64,000 bases of DNA from Paraburkholderia dinghuensis (GCF_003837865.1 NZ_RQIS01000009.1:54965-118964), one strand, 5' to 3'. Positions 50,710-61,959 are shown, counted from the first letter of the stretch. Notes: generated by a model not told the origin, from the letters alone. Made by a program: numbers and translations.

Positions 50710-52620
50710 ATGATGTACGACTTGCTGAAAACCATTGACGACCCGGCAGATTTGCGCCGCCTCGATCGCCGACAGTTGCAACCGCTTGCGGACGAACTGC
50801 GCGCCTTTGTTCTCGACAGCGTCTCGCAGACGGGCGGCCACCTGTCGTCCAACCTTGGTACGGTCGAACTGACGATCGCGCTGCACTACGTGTTCGACAC
50901 GCCGCGCGATCGCATCGTCTGGGACGTCGGCCATCAGACCTATCCGCACAAGATTCTGACCGGCCGCCGCGACCAGATGCACTCGTTGCGCCAGCTCGGT
51001 GGCATCTCGGGTTTCCCGCGCCGCGACGAGTCGGAGTACGACACCTTCGGCACCGCGCACTCGAGCACGTCGATTTCGGCGGCGCTCGGCATGGCGGTTG
51101 CGAGCAAGCTCAAGGGCGAAAACGCCATGGGCATCGCTGTGATCGGTGACGGGGCGATGACGGCCGGCATGGCCTTCGAGGCGTTGAACAACGCGGGTGT
51201 CGAAGACGATGTGCCGTTGCTCGTCATTCTCAACGACAACGACATGTCGATCTCGCCGCCGGTCGGCGCGCTGAATCGCCACCTCGCGCGCCTGATGTCG
51301 GGCCGCTTCTACGCCGCCGCGCGTGCGGGCGTGGAGCGTGTGCTGCGCCATGCGCCGCCGGTGCTCGACCTTGCGCGCAAGCTCGAAGAGCACGCGAAGG
51401 GCATGATCGTGCCGGCCACGCTGTTCGAGGAGTTCGGCTTCAACTACATCGGGCCGATCGACGGCCACGATCTCGATTCGCTGATCCCGACGCTGCAGAA
51501 CATCAAGGAACTGCGGGGCCCACAGTTCCTGCACGTCGTGACGAAGAAAGGCCAGGGCTACAAGCTCGCCGAAGCCGATCCGGTCCTGTACCACGGCCCC
51601 GGCAAGTTCAATCCGGCGGAAGGCATCAAGCCGTCGACGACGCCCGCGAAGAAGACCTACACGCAGGTCTTCGGCGAATGGCTGTGCGACGCCGCCGAAC
51701 TGGACGCGCGCGTGATCGGCATTACGCCGGCGATGCGCGAAGGCTCGGGTCTTGTCGAGTTCGAAAAGCGTTTCCCGGATCGTTACTTCGATGTCGGTAT
51801 CGCCGAGCAGCACGCGGTGACGTTCGCCGGCGGTCTCGCGGCTGAGGGCCTCAAGCCCGTCGTCGCGATCTATTCGACCTTCCTGCAGCGTGCCTACGAC
51901 CAGCTGATTCACGACGTTGCGTTGCAGAACTTGCCGGTGGTGTTCGCGATCGACCGCGCGGGCCTCGTCGGCGCGGACGGCGCGACGCACGCGGGCGCTT
52001 ATGACCTCGCGTTCATGCGCTGCATCCCGAACATGATGATCATGGCCGCGTCCGACGAAAACGAGTGCCGCCAGATGCTCTATACGGCGCTTCAGCAGGA
52101 CTGTCCGACGGCCGTGCGCTATCCGCGCGGTGCGGGCACGGGTGTCGCGACCGTCAAGCAGATGGCCGCGCTGCCTGTGGGCAAGGGCGAAATCCGTCGC
52201 GAGAGCAACGCACCCGCGGGCAAGCGCATCGCGATCCTCGCGTTCGGCACGATGGTGCCGCCGTCGCTCGCAGCGGCGGCCGAACTCGACGCCACCGTCG
52301 CGAACATGCGTTTCGTGAAGCCGCTCGATACGGAACTCGTGCGCAAGCTCGCTGAGACGCACGATTACCTCGTGACCGTCGAAGAAGGCTGCATCATGGG
52401 CGGCGCGGGCTCGGCCTGCGTGGAAGCCCTGCTTGAATGTGGGGTTATCAAGCCCGTACTACAATTGGGCCTCCCCGACCGCTTCATCGACCACGGCGAT
52501 CCGGCGAAGCTGCTGGCAAGCGCGGGGCTCGACGCGGCAGGGATTGCAAAGTCGATTCGCGAGCGCTTCCTCGATCACGCGGTGAACGCATCCGGCAAGT
52601 CTGTGATGCGCGTCGCGTAA
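50710..52620 (+). CDS. dxs: 1-Deoxy-D-xylulose-5-phosphate synthase
   Basis: A 636-aa thiamine-diphosphate enzyme at the head of the MEP isoprenoid pathway. [19 protein letters not shown] (here [10 protein letters not shown]), [35 protein letters not shown] (TPP/Mg binding, about 146-165), and the pyrimidine-binding [17 protein letters not shown] are present. ATG 50710 is used; the second ATG at 50713 cannot be excluded. Confidence 0.97.
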   Translation: MMYDLLKTIDDPADLRRLDRRQLQPLADELRAFVLDSVSQTGGHLSSNLGTVELTIALHYVFDTPRDRIVWDVGHQTYPHKILTGRRDQMHSLRQLGGISGFPRRDESEYDTFGTAHSSTSISAALGMAVASKLKGENAMGIAVIGDGAMTAGMAFEALNNAGVEDDVPLLVILNDNDMSISPPVGALNRHLARLMSGRFYAAARAGVERVLRHAPPVLDLARKLEEHAKGMIVPATLFEEFGFNYIGPIDGHDLDSLIPTLQNIKELRGPQFLHVVTKKGQGYKLAEADPVLYHGPGKFNPAEGIKPSTTPAKKTYTQVFGEWLCDAAELDARVIGITPAMREGSGLVEFEKRFPDRYFDVGIAEQHAVTFAGGLAAEGLKPVVAIYSTFLQRAYDQLIHDVALQNLPVVFAIDRAGLVGADGATHAGAYDLAFMRCIPNMMIMAASDENECRQMLYTALQQDCPTAVRYPRGAGTGVATVKQMAALPVGKGEIRRESNAPAGKRIAILAFGTMVPPSLAAAAELDATVANMRFVKPLDTELVRKLAETHDYLVTVEEGCIMGGAGSACVEALLECGVIKPVLQLGLPDRFIDHGDPAKLLASAGLDAAGIAKSIRERFLDHAVNASGKSVMRVA

Positions 52621-52690
52621 GCGGCGCGTGCCGCGCCGGCCGGGCTCATGCCCGACGCCGGCGGCCGCGACTACCCACTTTAAGTATGTA

Positions 52691-52748
52691 ACGGCGGTTG
52701 GGTTATCGACCCTGACCCGCCGTCAAGCGCCGGCTTATGCCGGCGCTT
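52691..52748 (+). terminator. Two hairpins between dxs and folE2
   Basis: A two-tier stem (ACGGCGG 52691-52697 with CCGCCGT 52717-52723, enclosing GGGT/ACCC) is followed by a perfect 10-bp stem AAGCGCCGGC-TTAT-GCCGGCGCTT (52725-52748). The second may end dxs transcription, although no long T-run follows; alternatively both are part of the folE2 leader. Confidence 0.5.
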
Positions 52749-52790
52749 GTCATTGTGCGCCGTGTTGTGCGCACCCCGAAGGATAAGAAC

Positions 52791-53600
52791 ATGAACCAGA
52801 TGACCCCGGCTTTCCTTATGCCGGACGTGCAAAGCTCCGTCGACGTGCGCCAGATTCCGATCCAGCGCGTGGGCGTGAAGGCCGTGCGCCATCCGTTGAC
52901 CGTGAAGACCGGTAACGGTGACGTGCAGCCGACGGTCGGCACATGGAACCTCGACGTGCATCTGAGCGCCGACCAGAAGGGCACGCATATGTCGCGCTTC
53001 GTGGCGCTGCTCGAAGAGAACAAGACGCCGCTCGAACCGGCGACGTTCCGCGCGCTGCTTGCAGAGATGCTAGTGAGGCTGGAATCGCAGGCGGGTCGCA
53101 TCGAGGTCTCTTTCCCGTACTTCGTGAAGAAGGTGGCGCCGGTGTCGGGTGTGGCGAGTTTGCTCGACTACGAAGTGACGCTCACGGGTGATGCGCGCAA
53201 CGGCGTGACGCGCGTGTTTCTGAAGGTGCTCGTGCCGGTGACCAGCCTGTGCCCGTGCTCGAAGAAGATTTCCGAGTACGGGGCGCACAACCAGCGCTCG
53301 CATGTGACGATCAATGCAGAACTCGCGGGCGACCTGCCGGTGGAAGATCTGATCCGCATCGCCGAGGAAGAGGCGTCGTGTGAACTGTGGGGCCTGCTCA
53401 AGCGTCCGGACGAGAAGTACGTGACCGAGCGCGCGTACGAGAATCCGAAGTTCGTCGAGGACCTCGTGCGCGACGTGGCGGTACGCCTGAACTCGGATCC
53501 GCGAATCGCAGCCTATGTGCTGGAAGCCGAGAACTTCGAGTCGATCCACAATCACAGCGCGTATGCCGTGATCGAGCACGACAAGCGCCAACGCGGGTGA
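52791..53600 (+). CDS. folE2: GTP cyclohydrolase FolE2 (type IB)
   Basis: A 269-aa protein of the COG1469 family: [20 protein letters not shown] at the start, [32 protein letters not shown] (about 161-180, containing the conserved Cys of type IB) and SIHNHSAYA near the end. It converts GTP to dihydroneopterin triphosphate in folate synthesis. AAGGAT precedes ATG 52791. Some bacteria use folE2 under zinc shortage; no obvious Zur box is seen. Confidence 0.94.
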   Translation: MNQMTPAFLMPDVQSSVDVRQIPIQRVGVKAVRHPLTVKTGNGDVQPTVGTWNLDVHLSADQKGTHMSRFVALLEENKTPLEPATFRALLAEMLVRLESQAGRIEVSFPYFVKKVAPVSGVASLLDYEVTLTGDARNGVTRVFLKVLVPVTSLCPCSKKISEYGAHNQRSHVTINAELAGDLPVEDLIRIAEEEASCELWGLLKRPDEKYVTERAYENPKFVEDLVRDVAVRLNSDPRIAAYVLEAENFESIHNHSAYAVIEHDKRQRG

Positions 53601-53761
53601 TCGCTGCGGGATAACCGCGCAGACATTTCAAATGTCTCAACCGGTTTGCCCTGCGCGGCTTTCGCCGCGAGGGCAAACTCGCGATTTCCCTCGCCTGGAG
53701 GTAATGCGACGCGACGAAACCATCTTCGTCTGCGCAAATTGATTCGGATGCCGTACGACGC

Positions 53762-54787
53762 TCAGCGTGCGAGCGTCGACAGATCCCAGCGCGGCTTGAC
53801 GGTGAACGCGTAGTCGCGCGTCGCCTGCTCCGGCCAGCGTTCGAGCCGCATCGCACCCGCGAGCGCGATCATCGCGCCGTTGTCGGTGCACAGCGAGAGG
53901 TCCGGGTAATGCACTTCGAAGCCGCGCTTTTGTGCGGCTGCCGAAAGCGTCTCGCGCAATTGCCGGTTCGCGCCCACGCCGCCCGCCACGACGAGGCGCT
54001 TGAGCTTCGTGCGTTTGAGCGCGGCGATGGACTTCGCGGCCAGTACCTCGACGGCCGCGTCGACGAAGCCGCGCGCGATATCCGCCTTGCCCTGTTCGCA
54101 GATGTTCGTGCCGATCCGCTTCACCTGCGTGAGCACGGCAGTCTTGAGTCCGCTGAAGCTGAAGTCGAGATCGCCCGAGTGCAGCATTGGCCGCGGCAGC
54201 TCGACGGCGTCCGGCGTGCCGAACTCCGCGAGCCGCGACACTTCCGGCCCACCCGGATACCCGAGTCCCAGCAGCTTGGCGGTCTTGTCGAAGGCTTCGC
54301 CGGCGGCATCGTCGAGCGTTTCGCCGAGCGTCTCGTATTCGCCCACGTCGGTCACGCGCATCAGTTGCGTGTGGCCGCCCGAAACGAGCAGCGCGACGAA
54401 CGGAAACGGCGGTGGCGCGTCGACGAGCAGCGGCGAGAGCAGATGCCCTTCGAGGTGGTGGATGCCGACGGTCGGCAGGTTCCACGCCATCGCAAGTGCG
54501 TTCGCAATGCTCGCGCCGACGAGCAGTGCGCCCGCGAGACCCGGTCCTTGCGTGTAGGCGATGGCGTCGATGTCACCACGCGCCGCGCCGCTCTTGCCGA
54601 GCACTTCTTCGAGCAGCGGCAGCGCACGGCGGATATGGTCGCGCGAGGCGAGTTCGGGCACGACGCCGCCGTACTCACGATGCATGGCGATCTGCGAGTG
54701 CAACGCGTGGGCGAGCAGGCCGCGCTCGGTGTCATAGAGCGCGAGGCCGGTTTCGTCGCAGGAGCTTTCGATGCCAAGAACAAGCAT
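53762..54787 (-). CDS. tsaD: tRNA N6-threonylcarbamoyladenosine synthase subunit
   Basis: A 341-aa ASKHA protein. [36 protein letters not shown], the metal-binding [12 protein letters not shown] (His-x3-His) and [36 protein letters not shown] and [12 protein letters not shown] are all present. It transfers the threonylcarbamoyl group to A37 of ANN-decoding tRNAs. It is divergent from the following flavoprotein gene. Confidence 0.96.
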   Translation of the reverse strand: MLVLGIESSCDETGLALYDTERGLLAHALHSQIAMHREYGGVVPELASRDHIRRALPLLEEVLGKSGAARGDIDAIAYTQGPGLAGALLVGASIANALAMAWNLPTVGIHHLEGHLLSPLLVDAPPPFPFVALLVSGGHTQLMRVTDVGEYETLGETLDDAAGEAFDKTAKLLGLGYPGGPEVSRLAEFGTPDAVELPRPMLHSGDLDFSFSGLKTAVLTQVKRIGTNICEQGKADIARGFVDAAVEVLAAKSIAALKRTKLKRLVVAGGVGANRQLRETLSAAAQKRGFEVHYPDLSLCTDNGAMIALAGAMRLERWPEQATRDYAFTVKPRWDLSTLAR

Positions 54788-54960
54788 GGTGGAGCGTGCA
54801 ACGGTGCCGGTTGGACGCGCTGGTCCGGCCAATAACCGCTGCAAATTCGAAGTCGTGGGGAATCTTGAAAGTATAGCAGTGCGGTCGAGCGCCGGCTGAC
54901 CCGCCCGTGGCCGGCCGCGAGCCCTGCGACGGGCCGCCCCGGACAGGTAGAATGCGCGCC

Positions 54961-56178
54961 ATGGAATCATTCGACATCGCCGTGATCGGCGCAGGGGCTG
55001 CCGGCATGATGTGCGCGGCGGTCGCCGGGCAGCAGGGGCGCCGCGTGGCGCTGATCGATCACGCGCCGCGCCTCGCGGAAAAGATCCGCATTTCGGGCGG
55101 GGGGCGCTGCAACTTCACGAATCTGCATGCCGGTCCGGCCAACTATCTCTCGAACAATCCGCATTTCTGCCGCTCGGCGCTTGCGCGCTATACGCCGCGC
55201 GATTTCCTCGCGCTCCTGCGCCAGCATCGCGTGACCTGGCACGAAAAACACAAGGGCCAGCTTTTCTGCGACCAGTCGAGCGACGCGATTATCGACGTCC
55301 TGCGCGCAGAGTGCGACGCGGGGCGCGTGGCCTGGCGCCGGCCGCTGCCGGTCGAAACGGTGAGCCACGCGGACGGTGCAGGCTTCACCCTCGGCACGCC
55401 GCAGGGCACGATCGCCGCGCGCTCGCTCGTGATCGCGACCGGCGGACTGTCGATTCCGGCGATCGGTGCGACCGATTTTGCGTACCGCGTCGCGAAGCAG
55501 TTTGGCCACAAGCTCGTCGACACGCGTCCGGCCCTCGTGCCGCTGACGTTCGCCCAGCAGGACTGGGCGCCTTACGCGACGCTCTCGGGCGTATCGCTCG
55601 AAGTCAACGTTGCGACCGGCGAGCGCAAGACGGGCGGCGCATTCGACGAAGACCTCCTCTTCACGCATCGCGGGCTGTCCGGTCCGGGCGTGCTCCAGAT
55701 TTCGAGCTACTGGCAGCCGGGGCAGCCGATCCGCGTCAACCTGCTACCGGACCGTGACGCCGCGGCCGCGTTGATAGAGGGCAAGAGCGCCACCAGACGC
55801 CAGATCGGCAACCTGCTCGCCGAGTGGGTGCCTGCGCGACTCGCGCATGTCTGGCTCGAGGCCCATCAGGTGGCCCACGAAGCGCGCCTCGCGGATTTGC
55901 CGGACAAGACGCTGCGCCGCGTCGGCGAGGGGCTTTCGCAATGGACGCTCACGCCCACCGGTACCGAAGGCTACAAGAAGGCCGAGGTGACGCGCGGTGG
56001 CGTCGATACGCGCGAGTTGTCGTCGGCCACGATGATGAGCCAGCGCGTTCCGGGGCTGTACTTTATCGGCGAGGCCGTGGACGTCACTGGCTGGCTCGGC
56101 GGCTACAATTTCCAGTGGGCCTGGGCCTCGGGAGTGGCGGCTGGAGAGGCTGCATCCGCGTTCGTGGGGGCACTCTAA
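54961..56178 (+). CDS. BaiN/YhiN-family FAD/NAD(P) flavoprotein
   Basis: A 405-aa protein. [20 protein letters not shown] (4-23) binds [18 protein letters not shown] (about 40-54) is the signature of the HI0933/YhiN/BaiN family; [20 protein letters not shown] closes the FAD fold near the C-terminus. Some relatives reduce bile-acid-like enones; the role here is unknown. An ATG at 54952 three codons upstream is the alternative start. Confidence 0.87.
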   Translation: MESFDIAVIGAGAAGMMCAAVAGQQGRRVALIDHAPRLAEKIRISGGGRCNFTNLHAGPANYLSNNPHFCRSALARYTPRDFLALLRQHRVTWHEKHKGQLFCDQSSDAIIDVLRAECDAGRVAWRRPLPVETVSHADGAGFTLGTPQGTIAARSLVIATGGLSIPAIGATDFAYRVAKQFGHKLVDTRPALVPLTFAQQDWAPYATLSGVSLEVNVATGERKTGGAFDEDLLFTHRGLSGPGVLQISSYWQPGQPIRVNLLPDRDAAAALIEGKSATRRQIGNLLAEWVPARLAHVWLEAHQVAHEARLADLPDKTLRRVGEGLSQWTLTPTGTEGYKKAEVTRGGVDTRELSSATMMSQRVPGLYFIGEAVDVTGWLGGYNFQWAWASGVAAGEAASAFVGAL

Positions 56179-56217
56179 AGCAGGGCTTGACGTCCTGCCG
56201 TCTTTGTGAAATCCGTC

Positions 56218-56226
56218 TGCTATACT
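56218..56226 (+). promoter_or_regulatory. Extended -10 promoter of rpsU
   Basis: TG-C-TATACT (56218-56226), a TGn extended -10 element, 33 bp before the rpsU start. No good -35 was found at the normal distance. Confidence 0.4.
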
Positions 56227-56259
56227 CGATTCTCTTTACCCCTGATCCGTTATTGGAAA

Positions 56260-56472
56260 ATGACGACCATCCGTGTAAAAGAAAACGAACCGTTTGAAGT
56301 AGCCATGCGCCGCTTCAAGCGCACGATCGAGAAAAACGGTCTGTTGACTGAGCTTCGTGCGCGCGAGTTTTACGAAAAACCAACGGCTGAACGCAAGCGC
56401 AAGAAGGCTGCAGCGGTCAAGCGCCACTTCAAGCGCCTGCGCAGCCAGATGCTCCCGAAGAAGATGTACTGA
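56260..56472 (+). CDS. rpsU: 30S ribosomal protein S21
   Basis: A 70-aa basic protein: [20 protein letters not shown], then [18 protein letters not shown] and [19 protein letters not shown], complete S21. It contacts the 3' region of 16S rRNA and helps initiation. It leads the rpsU-yqeY-dnaG-rpoD cluster and is followed by a strong intrinsic terminator. Confidence 0.97.
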   Translation: MTTIRVKENEPFEVAMRRFKRTIEKNGLLTELRAREFYEKPTAERKRKKAAAVKRHFKRLRSQMLPKKMY

Positions 56473-56639
56473 TTCCGGCGTCGCCACGGCTTGCTTTCGG
56501 GCTTACCCGCGGACTTACCCCGTGGGTTCAACCGCAGCACTTTGTGCAGCCGGTAGTATTACCGCCGGCCCGGTAGTCCGTGTGAAGCTAGCGTGGCCGC
56601 CCCTCTGGTGTGGTCGCAACCGCCGAGAATATGCGCCGA

Positions 56640-56670
56640 CCCGCCTGGAAGCGTTTCCAGGCGGGTTTTT
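56640..56670 (+). terminator. Intrinsic terminator after rpsU
   Basis: CCCGCCTGGAA pairs with TTCCAGGCGGG around GCGT, followed by TTTTT (56666-56670). It is 168 bp after the rpsU stop and separates rpsU from yqeY. Confidence 0.9.
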
Positions 56671-56764
56671 GTATTTGATATGATGTATGCGCGCTGAGCA
56701 AGGTATGCGGCCCCATCGCCTGGGTTGTTCCCAGGTATTTGAAACCCCAACGTATTTCAGGTGA

Positions 56765-57214
56765 ATGATGAGCCTCAAAGACCGGATCAACGACGACATG
56801 AAAGCCGCGATGCGCGCGCGTGAGGCCGAGCGCCTCGCCACGATTCGTCTGCTGCTCGCCGCGATCAAGCAACGTGAAGTCGATGAGCGTGTGACGCTCG
56901 ACGACGCAGGCATCACGGCTGTCATCGACAAGATGATCAAGCAGCGCAAGGATTCGATCAGCCAGTTCGAGGCTGCCGGCCGAACGGACCTCGTCGACAA
57001 GGAAAACGCCGAACTGAAGGTGCTCGCCGACTACATGCCCGAGCAGCTCTCGGAAGCCGAGATTGCGGCCGAAGTCGCGGCCGCCGTGGCTCAGGTCGGT
57101 GCCGCTGGCCCGCAGGACATGGGCAAGGTCATGGGTGTGCTGAAGCCGAAGCTGGCCGGCCGCGCCGACATGACGGCCGTGTCGGGGCTGGTCAAGGCGG
57201 CGCTCTCGAAGTAA
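56765..57214 (+). CDS. yqeY: GatB/YqeY family protein
   Basis: A 149-aa protein: SLKDRINDDMKAAMRAREAE, LLLAAIKQREVDER, MIKQRKDSISQFEAAGRTDL, VLADYMPEQLSE, and MGVLKPKLAGRADM. It resembles the tRNA-binding C-terminal domain of GatB and is present in most rpsU-dnaG-rpoD clusters. ATG 56765 or 56768 both fit. Confidence 0.92.
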   Translation: MMSLKDRINDDMKAAMRAREAERLATIRLLLAAIKQREVDERVTLDDAGITAVIDKMIKQRKDSISQFEAAGRTDLVDKENAELKVLADYMPEQLSEAEIAAEVAAAVAQVGAAGPQDMGKVMGVLKPKLAGRADMTAVSGLVKAALSK

Positions 57215-57322
57215 CGGCGTGCGGCTCGCACACGGCGCGGCCAGGCGTTCCTGGCCGTTTCGCCCTCCCGGCAACGGGCCGCAGGCCTTTGCCGCTCACG
57301 CAGCCGGAGTGCATCCGTCCCG

Positions 57323-59194
57323 ATGATTCCGCATTCGTTCCTGCAGGATTTGCTGAACCGCGTCGATATCGTCGACGTGGTGGGGCGCTACGTGCAGCTC
57401 AAAAAGGGCGGCGCGAATTTCATGGGCCTCTGCCCGTTCCACAACGAAAAAAGTCCTTCGTTTACGGTTAGTCCAACGAAGCAGTTCTATCACTGCTTCG
57501 GTTGCGGCGCGCACGGCACCGCCATCGGCTTCCTGATGGAGCACGCCGGGCTTACGTTCCCCGAGGCCGTCAACGAACTCGCGCAATCGGTCGGGCTGAC
57601 GGTGCCGCAGGAACCGTCGCCGGTACGCGGCGGCGGAGCGGGGAGCTCAGGCTACGCGTCGGGGCCGTCGAAGGCCGTCGCAACGGCGCTGTCCGACCTC
57701 ATGCAGACAGCGTGCGATTACTACCGCAGGCAGCTGCGCAGCGCGCCCAATGCGATCCAGTATCTGAAAAAGCGCGGCCTCACCGGCGAAATTGCGGCAC
57801 GTTTCGGTCTCGGGTATGCGCCCGATGGATGGCAGAACCTGGAGTCCGCGTTTACCAGTTACCGGGACGACGCACTGGTCGAAGCCGGGCTCGTGATCGT
57901 TAGCGAAAAACAGGACGCACAGGGACAGGCGCGCCGCTACGACCGATTCCGCGACCGGATCATGTTCCCGATCCGTAACGTCAAGGGTCAGGTGATCGGA
58001 TTCGGCGGGCGGGTGCTCGACGGCGGCGAACCCAAGTATTTGAATTCGCCGGAAACGCCACTATTTAACAAGGGCAGCGAACTGTATGGGCTGTTCGAGG
58101 CGCGTCTGGCGATCCGCGAGCAGCATTACGTGCTGGTGGTCGAGGGGTACATGGACGTGGTGGCGCTCGCGCAGCTTGGATTCGAGAACGCCGTTGCGAC
58201 GCTCGGAACCGCGTGCACGCCGATCCACGTGCAGAAGCTCCTGCGTCAAACCGACACGGTGATCTTCAGCTTCGACGGCGACTCGGCGGGCCGCCGCGCC
58301 GCGCGGCGCGCGCTCGACGCGTGCCTGCCCCATGCGGCGGACAACCGGACCATCCGGTTCCTCTTCCTGCCGACGGAGCACGATCCGGACAGCTATGTCC
58401 GCGAATTCGGCGCCGAGGCGTTCAAGGAGCAGGTCGATCGCGCGATGCCGCTGTCGCAGTTCATGTTGAATGAAGTGCTGACGGGCAAAGAGCTGGACCA
58501 GCCGGAGGGCCGCGCGCGCGCACTTTTCGACGCCAAGCCGCTATTGCAGGCGCTGCCGGCGAACGCATTGCGTGCGCAGATCATGCACATGTTCGCGGAC
58601 CGGCTCGACGTGCCGTTCGAGGAAGTGGCGGCGCTGTGCGAGGTGGACGCGCGAATCGCCCGGGCGGCGCGTTCAGCACCCGCGCGCAAGGATCGGCACC
58701 TCGTGACCGGGATCGAACGCAAGGCGCTGCGCAACCTCGTGATGCATCCGCGGATCGTGGCGCAGCTCGAGGACGAGGCAGAACAGGCGCTGATCACGCT
58801 CACGCGGCACGGCGAACTGTTCGAGGAAGTGACGACGCACGCCCGGGCGCTGGGCGACGCGGCGGAGTTCCAACTGCTTTCCGACCTCTTGAGAAACGGG
58901 GCTAACGCCCCGACTTTTGAAGAGATTTTTCGGGAAATTCTGGACTATGATGAAAACGTCCGGGATTTGCTGATGAAAAATCCGGAAGACGGCGCGGTGG
59001 CTGAAGAACGGCGCGAGCAGGAACGGCTCTTGAGTGAGGAGCTGATGGCAGCGATCCTCAAGATGCGGTACGACGCCTGCTGCGACCGGCTCGACGTGCT
59101 TTCACGGCAATCGCGGCATACGCCGGAAGAACTGGCGGAACTGATGAAACTGAATCAGACGCGGGCTGACATGAAACGTCAGCTCGGCTTGTAA
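57323..59194 (+). CDS. dnaG: DNA primase
   Basis: A 623-aa protein. The zinc-finger domain has CPFHNEKSPSF and FYHCFGCGAHG (C-x2-H...C-x2-C, about 40-64). The catalytic TOPRIM core carries VVEGYMDVVALAQLG (about 272-286) and SFDGDSAGRRAARRAL. The C-terminal region (about 480-623) binds the helicase. It makes RNA primers for replication. Confidence 0.97.
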   Translation: MIPHSFLQDLLNRVDIVDVVGRYVQLKKGGANFMGLCPFHNEKSPSFTVSPTKQFYHCFGCGAHGTAIGFLMEHAGLTFPEAVNELAQSVGLTVPQEPSPVRGGGAGSSGYASGPSKAVATALSDLMQTACDYYRRQLRSAPNAIQYLKKRGLTGEIAARFGLGYAPDGWQNLESAFTSYRDDALVEAGLVIVSEKQDAQGQARRYDRFRDRIMFPIRNVKGQVIGFGGRVLDGGEPKYLNSPETPLFNKGSELYGLFEARLAIREQHYVLVVEGYMDVVALAQLGFENAVATLGTACTPIHVQKLLRQTDTVIFSFDGDSAGRRAARRALDACLPHAADNRTIRFLFLPTEHDPDSYVREFGAEAFKEQVDRAMPLSQFMLNEVLTGKELDQPEGRARALFDAKPLLQALPANALRAQIMHMFADRLDVPFEEVAALCEVDARIARAARSAPARKDRHLVTGIERKALRNLVMHPRIVAQLEDEAEQALITLTRHGELFEEVTTHARALGDAAEFQLLSDLLRNGANAPTFEEIFREILDYDENVRDLLMKNPEDGAVAEERREQERLLSEELMAAILKMRYDACCDRLDVLSRQSRHTPEELAELMKLNQTRADMKRQLGL

Positions 59195-59228
59195 GGGAAG
59201 GGTCGCCTGGGAGGCCAGGTGACACGCG

Positions 59229-59237
59229 TGCTATAAT
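59229..59237 (+). promoter_or_regulatory. Extended -10 promoter of rpoD
   Basis: TG-C-TATAAT (59229-59237), 66 bp before the rpoD start, with a CCTGG-GAGG-CCAGG hairpin just upstream, which may weaken read-through from dnaG. Confidence 0.5.
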
Positions 59238-59303
59238 AATAGGTTTTCAGCAGTTTGTTTTTGTTTTTTTCCGGGCGGATACCCAGTTCCCAGCAAGGAC
59301 GGA

Positions 59304-61733
59304 ATGGCAATGGCAAAGACTACGGGCGAGAAAGGCGGCAAAGCGGTCGAGAAAAAGGCGACAGGCAAAGTAACGACTGAGCCGATCAGCGAGGTCGCCG
59401 AGACTAGCCAGGTCGCCTCGGTCAGCGCCGCCCGTTCCGCCAGAAAGACGTCAGCGACCAGTCCCGAACCTGCTGCCCGGCAGAAAACCATGGCCGCATC
59501 GGCAACGCGCGTGGTGGCGCCACGCGCCGCGAAAGCTGCAACCCAGCCGGCCGCGAAGCGGTCCGGTTCGAGTAGTGCAAGGCAAGTGCCTGCCGTCGCG
59601 GACGATGCGACAGAGCACGAGGCGCGAGGATCCACGGTTCAAGAGGCTGCTGTCCAGCAGCCGCGAGTCGAGACTATGGCAGCTACGGCGAACTCCATGA
59701 CGAAAAAGCTGAATGAAGTATCAGTCGATGACGACGCGACCCCGAGCGAAGACAGCGCGCCCGTCACGGGCAAGGTCGAAAAGGCCCGTGCGCGCGACCG
59801 GCGAGCGAAGGAAAAGGCGCTGCTGAAAGACGCGTTCGCGTCCTCGCAGCCCGGCACCGTCGAGGAGCTCGAGGAGCGTCGCGCGAAACTGCGAGCGCTC
59901 ATCAAGCTGGGCAAGGAGCGCGGCTTCCTCACCTACGCGGAAATCAACGATCACCTCCCGGACAACTTCACCGAGACCGAGGCGATCGAAGGCATCATCA
60001 GCACGTTCAACGACATGGGCGTCGCCGTCTACGAGCAGGCGCCCGATGCAGAAACGCTGCTGCTCAACGACAACGCACCGAACGCCTCTTCGGACGACGA
60101 AGTAGAAGAGGAAGCTGAAGTTGCGCTTTCTACAGTCGATTCGGAATTTGGCCGCACGACCGACCCTGTCCGCATGTACATGCGCGAAATGGGTACGGTC
60201 GAGCTGCTCACGCGCGAGGGCGAAATCGAAATCGCCAAGCGCATCGAGGACGGCCTGAAGCACATGGTCATGGCGATCTCCGCCTGCCCGACCACGATCG
60301 CTGACATTCTCGCGATGGCCGAGCGTGTGGCGAACGACGAGATCCGCGTCGACGAACTCGTCGACGGCCTGATCGACCCGAACGCTGAGGACACCGACGG
60401 CTTCTCCGCGCAGGAAGCGGAAGAAATCGAGAACGAGGACGAAGAGGCGGAAGAGGAAGAAGAGGAAGAGGAAGAAGACGAAGGCGCCGCACAGGCGACG
60501 GCCAATGCGGCCCAGCTCGAAGCGCTCAAGCGCGCGTCGCTCGAGAAATTCGCGCTCATCAGCGAATGGTTCGACAAGATGCGCCGCGCGTTCGAGAAGG
60601 AAGGCTACAAGTCGAAGTCCTACCTCAAGGCGCAGGAAACGATCCAGAACGAACTGATGGCGATTCGCTTCACGGCTCGCACTGTCGAACGTCTGTGCGA
60701 CACGCTACGTGCGCAAGTGGACGAAGTGCGCCAGGTCGAACGTCAGATCCTGCACACGGTCGTGGATAAGTGCGGCATGCCACGCTCGGAGTTCATCGCG
60801 CGTTTCCCGGGCAACGAAACGGACCTTGAATGGACGGACAGGATCGTCGGCGAAAGTCACGCCTACAGTGGGATCCTCTCGCGCAACATTCCGGCCATTC
60901 GCGAACAGCAGCAACGCCTGCTCGACTTGCAGGCGCGCGTCGTGCTGCCGCTGAAGGACCTGAAGGAAACCAACCGCCAGATGGCTGCCGGCGAGCTGAA
61001 GGCACGCCAGGCGAAGCGTGAGATGACCGAGGCCAACCTGCGTCTCGTGATCTCGATCGCGAAGAAGTACACGAACCGTGGCCTGCAGTTCCTCGATCTG
61101 ATTCAGGAAGGCAACATCGGCCTGATGAAGGCGGTGGACAAGTTCGAATATCGTCGCGGCTACAAGTTCTCGACGTACGCGACGTGGTGGATCCGTCAGG
61201 CCATCACGCGCTCGATCGCTGACCAGGCGCGCACGATCCGCATTCCGGTTCACATGATCGAGACGATCAACAAGATGAACCGTATCTCGCGGCAGATCCT
61301 GCAGGAAACCGGTCTCGAGCCGGATCCGGCAACGCTTGCCGAGAAGATGGAGATGCCCGAGGACAAGATCCGCAAGATCATGAAGATCGCGAAGGAACCG
61401 ATCTCCATGGAAACGCCGATCGGCGACGACGACGATTCGCATCTGGGCGATTTCATCGAGGACACCAACACGGTTGCACCTGCGGACGCCGCGCTGCATG
61501 CCTCGATGCGCGACGTCGTGAAGGACGTGCTCGATTCGCTCACGCCGCGCGAGGCGAAGGTGCTGCGCATGCGTTTCGGTATCGAGATGAGCACCGATCA
61601 CACGCTCGAAGAGGTGGGCAAGCAGTTCGACGTGACGCGTGAACGGATCCGCCAGATCGAGGCAAAGGCGCTGCGCAAGCTGCGTCACCCGAGCCGCTCG
61701 GACAAGCTGAAATCGTTCCTCGAAGGCAATTGA
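59304..61733 (+). CDS. rpoD: RNA polymerase primary sigma factor sigma-70
   Basis: An 809-aa protein, longer than the 613 aa of E. coli. The first 170 residues are a Lys/Ala/Thr-rich extension usual in Burkholderiales. Region 1.1 follows (about 175-260), then 1.2 ([20 protein letters not shown]), the non-conserved region with a run of 11 acidic residues near 390, region 2 ([40 protein letters not shown]), region 3, and region 4 ([20 protein letters not shown]). Starts at ATG 59304; ATG 59310 is possible. Confidence 0.97.
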   Translation: MAMAKTTGEKGGKAVEKKATGKVTTEPISEVAETSQVASVSAARSARKTSATSPEPAARQKTMAASATRVVAPRAAKAATQPAAKRSGSSSARQVPAVADDATEHEARGSTVQEAAVQQPRVETMAATANSMTKKLNEVSVDDDATPSEDSAPVTGKVEKARARDRRAKEKALLKDAFASSQPGTVEELEERRAKLRALIKLGKERGFLTYAEINDHLPDNFTETEAIEGIISTFNDMGVAVYEQAPDAETLLLNDNAPNASSDDEVEEEAEVALSTVDSEFGRTTDPVRMYMREMGTVELLTREGEIEIAKRIEDGLKHMVMAISACPTTIADILAMAERVANDEIRVDELVDGLIDPNAEDTDGFSAQEAEEIENEDEEAEEEEEEEEEDEGAAQATANAAQLEALKRASLEKFALISEWFDKMRRAFEKEGYKSKSYLKAQETIQNELMAIRFTARTVERLCDTLRAQVDEVRQVERQILHTVVDKCGMPRSEFIARFPGNETDLEWTDRIVGESHAYSGILSRNIPAIREQQQRLLDLQARVVLPLKDLKETNRQMAAGELKARQAKREMTEANLRLVISIAKKYTNRGLQFLDLIQEGNIGLMKAVDKFEYRRGYKFSTYATWWIRQAITRSIADQARTIRIPVHMIETINKMNRISRQILQETGLEPDPATLAEKMEMPEDKIRKIMKIAKEPISMETPIGDDDDSHLGDFIEDTNTVAPADAALHASMRDVVKDVLDSLTPREAKVLRMRFGIEMSTDHTLEEVGKQFDVTRERIRQIEAKALRKLRHPSRSDKLKSFLEGN

Positions 61734-61820
61734 TGTGCGCCATGGTATGCGCACGTTGCGCGTATGCCATGGTCAGACCGGGCCTCTTTCGTGTAGTATG
61801 TCGGCCTGTCGTCGAGTAAG

Positions 61821-61849
61821 GCCCGGCCTTTTTCAGACCGGGCTTTTTT
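61821..61849 (+). terminator. Intrinsic terminator after rpoD
   Basis: GCCCGG (61821-61826) pairs with CCGGGC (61838-61843), followed by TTTTTT. It is 88 bp after rpoD and 22 bp before the tRNA. The phrase CAGACCGGGC occurs also at about 61773, upstream. Confidence 0.85.
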
Positions 61850-61871
61850 GTTGGTGCTTTTCTAGCATCGT

Positions 61872-61959
61872 GGGCCGGACGCCGTGCTGGTTGCAGGCAG
61901 CGGACTCATAATCCGCCTCCGAAAGGACACCGTGGGTTCGACTCCCACCCGGCCCACCA
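61872..61959 (+). tRNA. Unusual tRNA: anticodon CAU, class II (long variable arm)
   Basis: Read as a cloverleaf: acceptor GGGCCGG/CCGGCCC with A73 and encoded CCA; D-stem GCC/GGC with a G-A closing pair; anticodon stem GCGGA/TCCGC with loop CTCATAA, so anticodon CAU; a 15-base variable region with TCC-GAAA-GGA stem; T-arm GTGGG/CCCAC with loop TTCGACT. CAU normally belongs to Met or Ile2 tRNAs, which have a 4-5-base variable loop (about 77 nt); this one is 88 nt. Position 8 is A and position 14 is T, the reverse of the usual U8-A14. Decoding identity is unknown. Confidence 0.85.

Noticed and set aside
50536..52362. Minus-strand 608-aa open frame opposite dxs
   Set aside because: Antisense shadow of dxs.
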